Origin: Candidatus Pacebacteria bacterium CG10_big_fil_rev_8_21_14_0_10_44_11
GTDB taxonomy: Bacteria > Patescibacteriota > Microgenomatia > UBA1400 > PJMF01
Assembly: GCA_002772705.1 (NCBI GenBank)
Contig: PFDH01000053.1
Coordinates: 1-6,581 of the forward strand
DNA: 6,581 bases
Direction of reading: 5' to 3'
Shown: positions 1 to 5,550 of the stretch, piece after piece
Layout of the letters: the number at the start of each line of letters is the position of its first letter
How positions within the stretch are numbered: position 1 is the stretch's first letter
Notes under the pieces: generated by a model
Databases searched by the model: none
Told to the model about the DNA's origin: nothing
Seen by the model: the letters and a program-made list of their open reading frames with translations, nothing else
Translations under genes and position numbers: made by a program

Positions 1-305
1 AAAACTTTTATTTCGCCCAAAATAGCCACCAGATCAACCGAATCTTCCGTGACTGACGGATTAATTCCTTGAGCTGATAATTGGTGAAGATAACTCAATC
101 CTTGACGAGTGCGTTTTAACAATGCAGTTTGCTGAACATTCATGCTTTTGGTTTCTTCAAGTTCTAAGAGGCATCCTTCGATTAGCGTGATCACCGAGGA
201 CGTAGCATGATGAAAACTAGCCAATGACGAGATTTGCCCTTGATGTAATTTGAGGATTCTAAGCAGATGAAACAGTTGCCAGAGTATCGATATATCCAGA
301 CTCAT
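1..305 (-). CDS. Partial CDS: probable divergent sensor histidine kinase, N-terminal part
   Basis: An uninterrupted frame starts at ATG 305-303 and stays open through 101 codons to the window edge, so the 3' end is missing. A TAG at 317-315 bounds it upstream; an in-frame GTG at 311-309 is the only other nearby start, and neither has a clear Shine-Dalgarno. The visible protein has no convincing membrane helix. Residues 25-51 form a predicted helix containing FHHATSSV, and residues 56-79 form a second helix (ALLKRTRQGLSYLHQL). A linker follows, then EDSVDLVAILGEIK. This helix, helix, 'D-L-x-x-I-L' layout is that of HisKA dimerisation domains just before the ATPase domain. It is close to remembered cytoplasmic kinases with an FHDLxNPLT H-box, which would make His32 the phosphoacceptor. 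The H-box is divergent: the usual acidic residue after His and the proline are not seen. The catalytic ATPase domain, if present, lies outside the window. The coding call is fairly firm; the kinase call is an inference. Confidence 0.62.
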   Translation of the reverse strand, partial: MSLDISILWQLFHLLRILKLHQGQISSLASFHHATSSVITLIEGCLLELEETKSMNVQQTALLKRTRQGLSYLHQLSAQGINPSVTEDSVDLVAILGEIKV

Positions 306-320
306 ACACACTTGCTATGT

Positions 321-335
321 AATTTTTGCGTAGCT
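321..335. repeat. 15-base direct repeat, copy 1
   Basis: The sequence AATTTTTGCGTAGCT is repeated exactly at 382-396, an offset of 61 bases. This copy lies in the presumed 5' leader of the kinase-like gene, 16 bases before its ATG on the minus strand. The flanking bases differ between the copies, so the identity stops sharply at 15 bases. It could be a paired protein-binding site or the remnant of a local duplication. Confidence 0.85.
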
Positions 336-337
336 GG

Positions 338-365
338 ATCGTATCAGTTAATTGAAATTGGTAAA
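338..365 (-). promoter_or_regulatory. Possible weak sigma70-type promoter for the kinase-like gene
   Basis: On the minus strand TTTACC (365-360) is followed after 16 bases by TACGAT (343-338). Each hexamer matches its consensus at 4 of 6 positions. A start point near 331 would leave a leader of about 25 bases before ATG 305. In an AT-rich intergenic region such matches arise easily by chance, and transcription of the gene from the upstream operon is an equally good explanation. Confidence 0.22.
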
Positions 366-382
366 TGAGTAAGATTTACTCA
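366..382. repeat. Perfect 7-base inverted repeat with 3-base spacer
   Basis: The arms TGAGTAA (366-372) and TTACTCA (376-382) are exact reverse complements around GAT. The palindrome overlaps the TAA stop of the upstream glycosyltransferase gene (378-376). A second inverted repeat, GTAAAT (361-366) with ATTTAC (374-379), overlaps it and would exclude it as RNA. As DNA it resembles an operator for a dimeric regulator, just upstream of the possible -35 element. As RNA the stem is AT-rich and weak. A T5 run (384-388) follows it only on the plus strand, so it is not a convincing terminator for the minus-strand operon. Confidence 0.5.
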
Positions 383-1899
383 ATTTTTGCGTAGCTCCCA
401 GATTTGATAAACTCAGTCAGATCCCAAACCTGTAAACAGGGTCCTTGATATGGCCGGCAGTACTCGGCAAATAGTGCGTTTTCTGGTAACGCAAAGTTCA
501 GTCGATGGGAGTTAACCACCAACCATAACGTATTAAATGCATCCTGATCGTCAATTAATTTTTGAGGCACTGAATTAATTGGCTGCCCAACTCCTTCAAT
601 GGCAATATTGAATAGATCTTGATGATGAAAATAAACTAGCAAGCCGTCTGGCAAAGTGCCAAAATAGCCCTCGGTTGCCACTAGAATGCTTGCTGATTTG
701 GCGGCTTGAGTAATGAGGAAGAATGTTTCTTTAATACCATGTCCGGACGACCATTCAGTTAAGTACTGACCTTGATCAGCACTAACAAAGGGAATCTGAT
801 TTGGATCTGAAAGAGCTGGGACAATAAATTGACTGGCTTGGTAAATGATAATGATGAGAAGCAACAAACCAGCGGTTTGCTTCCAACGGGTAGCAGAAAT
901 TAACAATTTTTCTAAACTCAAGGCTGCTAAAACAGTGAGAAATAAAGCAGCCGGCAAAAAGTAGCGGGGAAACACCACTCTGCCCATCAGCGCAATCGGC
1001 CCTGAGTAAGCCAAGAAGCATCCAATTACGATCAGAGCTTTTCTTCGGCTTGAGCGCCACATAACTGCAAGCAAACTCAAGACTACCCCACCAGCAGTCA
1101 GGTACTGCCAAAAATAGTTGAGGTAGCTGGGGGTGTTAAAGATGGTTTGCAACCAAATACCACGAAACACATCAGTAACAGAAAACAAGAAATCACTGCT
1201 TCTGGCAAAAAGTTGAGGAAAAGCCGGACTAATTAACAGTGTGGCCGAGACAATTAAGCTGACCAACCCCGTCACGACTAGACATTTTATCGCGACCCAG
1301 AAGCTGCCTTTAGTGCTTGACCAAAAAAGTAAAACCCCAAAGCTAGGTAAAATTAACACAGCGGGAATTTTTGTGAGAATTGCTGCCCCTAAAAACAGAC
1401 CACTCCCAACTGCCCAAACTAGTTGGCGCGATTCAAGCGCATGAATTAGAGCCGCTAATGAGCAGGTAATCCACAACGTCATCCAACCATCCATCAAAGC
1501 GATGCGATGGTGGAAGAACCAGAATGGCAAGATAGTAAATAAGAAAGCAACCAATAACTGAGCCAGCCGGCCACCTTTGACTTCTCTAACCAACCAAACC
1601 CCGGCTAAGACTTGAAAAAATCCACCAACCACCGATAAAAACCGGGCTGCATAAAGCGGATCACTAAACAGAGGCAAACTTATCACTAACTGCCAAATAT
1701 AAAGTGGAGTTTTACCATCATTAAGAGCAAAAAATAAATATCTGAGTGGTTCATCTTGGATTAATTGTGCCCACCTGATATAAATCGCTTCATCAGCAAA
1801 TATCGGTAAATTAGCTAACGCCCAGAGATGACTAACAAAGTAAAACAGACTAATTAAAATCCAGAAAAGAATGCTAAAAACCAGACGGTGTGAGTTCAC
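376..1899 (-). CDS. GT-C membrane glycosyltransferase, PMT_2/GT39 (ArnT-like) family
   Basis: This integral membrane enzyme probably moves a sugar from a polyprenyl-phosphate donor to an acceptor on the outer face of the membrane. After the first helix (about 7-28) comes the extracytoplasmic catalytic motif ADEAIY with Asp36-Glu37, then KTPLYIW (63-69), HHRIALMD (130-137), LTKIPAVLILP (175-185) and FPRYFLP (310-316). These occur at the usual PMT_2/ArnT spacings. I estimate 11-12 membrane helices up to about residue 361. A soluble C-terminal domain follows, with DQGQYLTEW (375-383) and ATEGYFGTLP (408-417), a pairing I associate with GT39 proteins of Microgenomates. Cys481 and Cys488 could form an external disulfide. 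At 507 residues it is of normal length. The start is GTG at 1899, 7 bases after the previous gene. An ATG at 1907-1905 overlaps that gene's stop but is out of frame and reaches TGA after three codons. The sugar and acceptor cannot be read from sequence. Confidence 0.9.
   Translation of the reverse strand: MNSHRLVFSILFWILISLFYFVSHLWALANLPIFADEAIYIRWAQLIQDEPLRYLFFALNDGKTPLYIWQLVISLPLFSDPLYAARFLSVVGGFFQVLAGVWLVREVKGGRLAQLLVAFLFTILPFWFFHHRIALMDGWMTLWITCSLAALIHALESRQLVWAVGSGLFLGAAILTKIPAVLILPSFGVLLFWSSTKGSFWVAIKCLVVTGLVSLIVSATLLISPAFPQLFARSSDFLFSVTDVFRGIWLQTIFNTPSYLNYFWQYLTAGGVVLSLLAVMWRSSRRKALIVIGCFLAYSGPIALMGRVVFPRYFLPAALFLTVLAALSLEKLLISATRWKQTAGLLLLIIIIYQASQFIVPALSDPNQIPFVSADQGQYLTEWSSGHGIKETFFLITQAAKSASILVATEGYFGTLPDGLLVYFHHQDLFNIAIEGVGQPINSVPQKLIDDQDAFNTLWLVVNSHRLNFALPENALFAEYCRPYQGPCLQVWDLTEFIKSGSYAKIE
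382..396. repeat. 15-base direct repeat, copy 2
   Basis: This is the second exact copy of AATTTTTGCGTAGCT. It falls inside the end of the upstream gene, where it encodes the C-terminal residues SYAKI before the final Glu and stop, and it shares one base with the palindrome at 366-382. The two copies are in different frames relative to that gene, so this is not a repeated peptide. Confidence 0.85.
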
Positions 1900-1906
1900 T
1901 TTGTCA

Positions 1907-3214
1907 TTATACAGTGTTCGCCAGCACTTGTTTTAAGGAATGGAGTAACTTGATTCTGGCGATCAAGAGTAGCAACCCAACTGGCACCAGCCAAGTAATG
2001 ACTTGCTGCCAAACCACTACCTTGCCTTCAAACCCACCCGCGTGCAACCAAGGAAAATAGCGCAACAACGAACTAACAGAGAAGCTAAGTAACACTAACC
2101 GCCACCAAGCTTGTTTAACCAAAGGCAAAAATGACAAACTCCAAAGCAAATACCAGGGCTGAAATAATTGTGATCGGCTGGTGAGTAATGGTAGAAACAT
2201 CAATAAAGAACAGATTAGCGGCAGTTGCCGCTGCCAAATAGATTCAACTAACCGAATGATCAAACTAGTGACTTTTGATTGCATTGGTACGCGCAGCCAT
2301 TTTCTGAGCAGCGAACCAAGTACTAGTCGCTCAGCAACTAACCAGAAGATAATTAGGAGCAGTAAAAGGGTGGCAAATTTAATCAAAATGGAAAAGGCAA
2401 ACAGCAACAATATGGTAGTGTACGTGAGCCACTGACCCTGAGCCGTTCTTTTGACTTTTAGCGCCAATAACAGAGCAAACATAGCCGGCACCATCATCCA
2501 CAGATCGTTGTGCATACTACTGACTACTTCGATGAGGACAAGGGGATTGAGAAAGAGGATGGCCGCATTAAGAAAACTCAAGGGCTGATTGTAGAGCTGC
2601 TGATGAAGTTTATTCAGCACTAAAAACAGCAACAACAGACTACCAATTGCCATCAATCTGAAAGATAGCCAAGTTAAAACAAATTTACCAAAGCCAAAAA
2701 AGAATGGAACCAAAGATACTGCCGTCCAGCCATACCCATAAGGCGCAGGGGTATGGGTGTTGTGCATAAAGCGGGTCCAGTCGTCTGCTGGATGCGCTAA
2801 GGCAGTCACTTGGTGAGGATTTTGGTGATATACCGCTATTAATTTGGCGTTAAAGATATAGTTAAAAACATCATGAGAAAGAGCATTATAAGAAAGACAA
2901 AGCACTGATACAACCAACAGAAAACCCACCAGCTGAGACCGCGTGACTGGAAATTGTGCTTGATTAGACCGGTTAATCTGCAACAACAATAATCCATAGA
3001 CAATCACTGCCCCTATCATCAATCCTAGATAACTAACTGACAAGGCTAGATGATTTAAAAAGAAAATTTGCCACATCCAAGTCTGGAACTGCCAATATGG
3101 CGCCCAACTAGAAAGAACTAAATTGGGGTCAGTTAAGGCGTAAGAAAAGACAGAAAATAAAAACAAAACTATCAGATAAAAACCAAACGTTATCTTCAAT
3201 GAGCGATTAAACAT
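1907..3214 (-). CDS. GT-C polyprenyl-phosphate-sugar-dependent glycosyltransferase, MptB/GT87-like
   Basis: This polytopic membrane protein of 435 residues has roughly 11-13 predicted helices. Its motifs are typical of the MptB/PimE/DUF2029 side of the GT-C superfamily, whose known actinobacterial members add mannose from polyprenyl-phosphate-mannose. They are SHDVFNYIFNAKLI (113-126, with a likely catalytic Asp115), YHQNPH (129-134), APYGYGW (157-163), FLNPLVLIEVV (221-231), MHNDLWM (234-240), SILIKFA (275-281) and QPWYLLW (352-358). It is somewhat shorter than the actinobacterial MptB proteins I recall. The ATG at 3214 overlaps the last codons of the ALG5-like gene by 8 bases, which suggests translational coupling, and there is no Shine-Dalgarno. 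The adjacent GT2 enzyme is therefore a natural candidate for its donor supply. The family assignment rests on motif memory. The linkage made and the donor sugar are not determinable; mannose is only the precedent from relatives. Confidence 0.8.
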   Translation of the reverse strand: MFNRSLKITFGFYLIVLFLFSVFSYALTDPNLVLSSWAPYWQFQTWMWQIFFLNHLALSVSYLGLMIGAVIVYGLLLLQINRSNQAQFPVTRSQLVGFLLVVSVLCLSYNALSHDVFNYIFNAKLIAVYHQNPHQVTALAHPADDWTRFMHNTHTPAPYGYGWTAVSLVPFFFGFGKFVLTWLSFRLMAIGSLLLLFLVLNKLHQQLYNQPLSFLNAAILFLNPLVLIEVVSSMHNDLWMMVPAMFALLLALKVKRTAQGQWLTYTTILLLFAFSILIKFATLLLLLIIFWLVAERLVLGSLLRKWLRVPMQSKVTSLIIRLVESIWQRQLPLICSLLMFLPLLTSRSQLFQPWYLLWSLSFLPLVKQAWWRLVLLSFSVSSLLRYFPWLHAGGFEGKVVVWQQVITWLVPVGLLLLIARIKLLHSLKQVLANTV

Positions 3215-3992
3215 GTGTGATTGACATCATTTCTGAGTATTTACCAGTTAAAGCTGCCAATCTAATTTTTATAATATCCCTAAACATTCTGAGCGAATCC
3301 TTAAGCGGACTAACGCGGTTAGTCTCTCGATGTCGCCAATGAATTGGCACTTCACTAATTTTAAAACCATTTTTTTTGGCCAAAAATAACAGCTCCACGT
3401 CAAAAGCACCAGTGTAGGCATCTTTTCTTCTGCCTTCACTGCCATAAACAACTAACTGCTCAAATAGCCGTGTGGCTAAATCTGAAAAAAGCTTAAAACC
3501 ACACTGGGTATCATGGATACCAGAGATCGCGAAAAGCTGGACAAATAAATTAAACCCCTTGCCCATTAAGTGTCGATATAAGGGTTCTTTGCCTCGTTTT
3601 GCTCCCGCAATTTCTCTGGAACCAATTACCACTTGGTAACCCTGCTTCGTTTTATCTAATAGTTTCTCTACCTCAGCCAAGGGAGTTGATTGGTCAAAAT
3701 CAGTAAATAACCGCCATTGACCAGTAGCCGCCAACATCCCCGCCTTAACGGTTGGCGCTTTTCCGGCGTGCTCATTTTTGAGCACCCGCACGTTGGGATA
3801 TTTGGCTGTGTACACTATTAATCTTTCAACTGTCGTATCAGTCGAGCCATCGTCACTAAAAATCACTTCCCAGCTGTAATCTTGTTTTGATAAGTACTCA
3901 AAGACTTGATCCAAAGCTCCTTTATCAATGTTAGCTTGTTCATTATATGAAGGAATAACAACTGATAGGTACACTGACATGCTGTCTATCAT
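3207..3992 (-). CDS. GT2 polyprenyl-phosphate sugar synthase, ALG5-like (dolichyl-phosphate beta-glucosyltransferase family)
   Basis: This is a single-domain GT-A enzyme of 261 residues that should load a nucleotide sugar onto polyprenyl phosphate at the cytoplasmic face. Visible motifs are VVIPSYNE (11-18), SDDGSTD (46-52, nucleotide binding), TDFDQSTP (97-104, the metal-binding DxD as Asp98-Phe-Asp100), GSR (124-126), the subfamily hallmark DTQCGFKLF (161-169), FDVELL (197-202) and VPIHWRHRETNRVS (215-228). These fit the ALG5 / DPG_synthase branch better than the DPM1 branch. DxD reads DFDQSTP where I would expect something like DADLSTP. No membrane helix is evident, unlike eukaryotic ALG5. 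The start is uncertain: ATG 3992 gives the length used here, while ATG 3980 (residue 5) leaves a more typical short N terminus; neither has a Shine-Dalgarno. It begins 10 bases after the preceding GT-C gene and overlaps the next GT-C gene. An A8 run on the coding strand near 3370-3377 is a possible slippage site. Glucose is the family precedent, not a demonstrated substrate. Confidence 0.9.
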   Translation of the reverse strand: MIDSMSVYLSVVIPSYNEQANIDKGALDQVFEYLSKQDYSWEVIFSDDGSTDTTVERLIVYTAKYPNVRVLKNEHAGKAPTVKAGMLAATGQWRLFTDFDQSTPLAEVEKLLDKTKQGYQVVIGSREIAGAKRGKEPLYRHLMGKGFNLFVQLFAISGIHDTQCGFKLFSDLATRLFEQLVVYGSEGRRKDAYTGAFDVELLFLAKKNGFKISEVPIHWRHRETNRVSPLKDSLRMFRDIIKIRLAALTGKYSEMMSITHV

Positions 3993-4002
3993 ATCATTTG
4001 GA

Positions 4003-5544
4003 CTACGGCTGACCTGCTTTTGATAAAACTGTCACACTGATTCCTTGAGGCAAACGATACACCTCAACTGGAGTTTTGTTCGCAAACATCACAATTTCAT
4101 AGATTGGTAAATCTTGGGGTGTATCAGTTTTTTGCTCTTCATTAATAATAAAAAGCTTATCAGCTTGATTATTATGTTCGGGGTCAACTGGTCGTTTAGA
4201 TTGGTCTGTACTTAAAAAGTAGCGATAATTCATGCCATATAGGTCTTTAGATTCAGATAACAAAACGATTGCGTAGGGTTCATTTGGGGTAACTCTTTGG
4301 TGAATAGAACTAGCGGTTAAACGTAACTCAGATTGAGAGGGTCCACTGGATTTAAAAACAAGGTGCTGAAGGTTGGCATAGCCGTACCAGCCCAAGATAG
4401 TGGCAACAATCAACCAACCAATTTTTGGTAAAGAAAAGAGTTTGTCGAGACAGAAACCTAAAAATAAAAAAACCACTGGAAATAAATAAGCAATGTAGTG
4501 GTCATAGACATCGTGTTGGTAAAAACTTAAACCTAGGATACCAATGGTCAGATAGACGCCAATCACAAGTGGTCCCCTTGGCAATTTTTTCTTTTTAAAA
4601 CTGAGACGGAACTGCCAAAGAAAAATGACCAACAAAATTACGATAATAAATGGTGAAAAACCTTTGGACTCAACCACTGAACTGTCAAGAATAATATATT
4701 TCGTTCTTTGAACAATGTTTAAGGCATCCACTTTAATCGTCTTGATAAGGGTGGTATCGTTTCTGATAAAACTTTCTTCCTTAAATATAATTTTCCCCAG
4801 AGCATGAGCGTTCAACCAGTTGTGTTTCATATCAAACAAAAAGAGTGGTGTTAACATCAACAACCAAATTCCCAGACCAATGATGGTGGCTTTAATTAAA
4901 ACTTTGTGCCGTGCGGGATCCTTTTTTAAGCTAAGTAGCTGCCAGAACCAAATCACTCCCGCCGCGGCCGCGGCTAATAATGTGACGTAATGCAGTTGAA
5001 GTAAAATGCCAAAACAAACTGCAACTACAGACCAATAGCGAGGATCTTTTTTCCAGGCTTGATAGGTGGCAACCACCATTGCCAGAGAAAAGAATGGCAC
5101 AATATTTGGATTCCAACTAAAACGAGAAAGGGCAATAGACATGGTCGAAAAAGCCATTAAGCCAGCCGCAATCAATCCGCCTCGCTCACCAACAAGCATT
5201 CGACCCCAAAAGTACAGCAAAAAAATCGTGGCAATATTAACCAGCGCCACCGCGTAAACAGGCCCCAGCGGACTCGGGTAGGTTAACCAGAGGAACGGCA
5301 ACATAAAGTAATAATAGAAAGGTCCAAGATACATGTTGCCAATACTGGTGACTGGACCAACAAAAACTAAGTCAGCATCAGTAAAAATTCTAGAAACTAC
5401 CAAAGCATCTCTGCCTTGATCGCCCATAAAATGCACCGTTTGAGGAAGTTCCCAAAGTCTAAAGTAACTCGCAACCACCACAATGCAAAATAGCAGCAAA
5501 CTGCGCAGTGGATGTTGCTTGATCGCTTTGAGCAGTGACTTCAT
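4003..5544 (-). CDS. GT-C membrane glycosyltransferase, GT39/PMT-like with GDQGRD motif
   Basis: This 513-residue membrane protein probably transfers a lipid-linked sugar to an acceptor outside the membrane. After the first helix (about 14-31) the first outer loop carries MGDQGRDALV (40-49). Asp42 or Asp46 is likely the GT-C catalytic acid, in place of the Asp-Glu pair of ArnT. Then come LGPFYYYF (73-80), RFSWNPN (141-147), LLQLHYVT (181-188), TPLFLFDMKHNWLN (232-245) and DHYIAYLFP (348-356). About 10-11 helices reach residue 392. Residues 395-513 form a soluble, presumably extracytoplasmic domain. I remember the GDQGRD/WNPN combination in many Patescibacteria 'family 39' proteins, but know of no biochemical assignment. 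The ATG at 5544 lies 6 bases after the GtrA-fusion stop, with AAAGG about 11 bases upstream as a weak Shine-Dalgarno. The two genes share a frame, separated only by TGA-CGA-GAT. Its donor is plausibly made by the preceding GT2-GtrA protein. Confidence 0.88.
   Translation of the reverse strand: MKSLLKAIKQHPLRSLLLFCIVVVASYFRLWELPQTVHFMGDQGRDALVVSRIFTDADLVFVGPVTSIGNMYLGPFYYYFMLPFLWLTYPSPLGPVYAVALVNIATIFLLYFWGRMLVGERGGLIAAGLMAFSTMSIALSRFSWNPNIVPFFSLAMVVATYQAWKKDPRYWSVVAVCFGILLQLHYVTLLAAAAAGVIWFWQLLSLKKDPARHKVLIKATIIGLGIWLLMLTPLFLFDMKHNWLNAHALGKIIFKEESFIRNDTTLIKTIKVDALNIVQRTKYIILDSSVVESKGFSPFIIVILLVIFLWQFRLSFKKKKLPRGPLVIGVYLTIGILGLSFYQHDVYDHYIAYLFPVVFLFLGFCLDKLFSLPKIGWLIVATILGWYGYANLQHLVFKSSGPSQSELRLTASSIHQRVTPNEPYAIVLLSESKDLYGMNYRYFLSTDQSKRPVDPEHNNQADKLFIINEEQKTDTPQDLPIYEIVMFANKTPVEVYRLPQGISVTVLSKAGQP
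4961..4974. repeat. 14-base GC-only perfect palindrome inside the 513-residue GT-C gene
   Basis: GCCGCGGCCGCGGC is its own reverse complement. It encodes most of a five-alanine run (residues 191-195) in a membrane helix, using alternating GCC and GCG codons. The surrounding gene is clearly AT-richer, so this stands out locally, but alternating alanine codons are a sufficient explanation. It contains one NotI-type and two SacII-type recognition sequences. Confidence 0.7.
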
Positions 5545-5550
5545 ATCTCG

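Noticed and set aside
366..388. Intrinsic terminator
   Set aside because: The stem is short and AT-rich. The T run follows it only on the plus strand, where no gene is seen; on the minus strand the downstream sequence is TTTACCAATTT, a poor T tract.
782..1111. Alternate-frame minus-strand ORF of 109 codons inside the 507-residue GT-C gene
   Set aside because: It lies wholly within a gene with clear PMT_2 motifs, and its translation has no recognisable domain.
1241..1444. Plus-strand ORF of 67 codons antisense to the 507-residue GT-C gene
   Set aside because: It is a shadow of the coding strand, with no start signal or domain, and it is oriented against every gene in the window.
1905..1907. 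ATG in a TAATG stop/start overlap as the start of the 507-residue GT-C gene
   Set aside because: It is out of frame with that gene and meets TGA after ATG-ACA-AAG. The GTG at 1899 is in frame and 7 bases after the previous stop.
2181..2435. Plus-strand ORF of 84 codons antisense to the MptB-like gene
   Set aside because: It is antisense to a well-supported gene and has a Ser/Arg/Asn-rich translation typical of a chance frame.
3269..3451. Alternate-frame minus-strand ORF of 60 codons in the ALG5-like gene, near the A8 run
   Set aside because: The main frame keeps conserved motifs before and after the A8 run, so no frameshift is needed and the alternate product has no domain.
4961..4974. NotI/SacII-like GC palindrome as a cloning junction or engineered site
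   Set aside because: It lies in frame inside a continuous gene and encodes a plausible alanine run in a membrane helix; no vector-like sequence surrounds it.
4931..5257. Short ORFs on both strands (4931-5116 minus, 5066-5257 plus) within the 513-residue GT-C gene
   Set aside because: Both are embedded in a gene with continuous transmembrane and motif content; neither has independent support.
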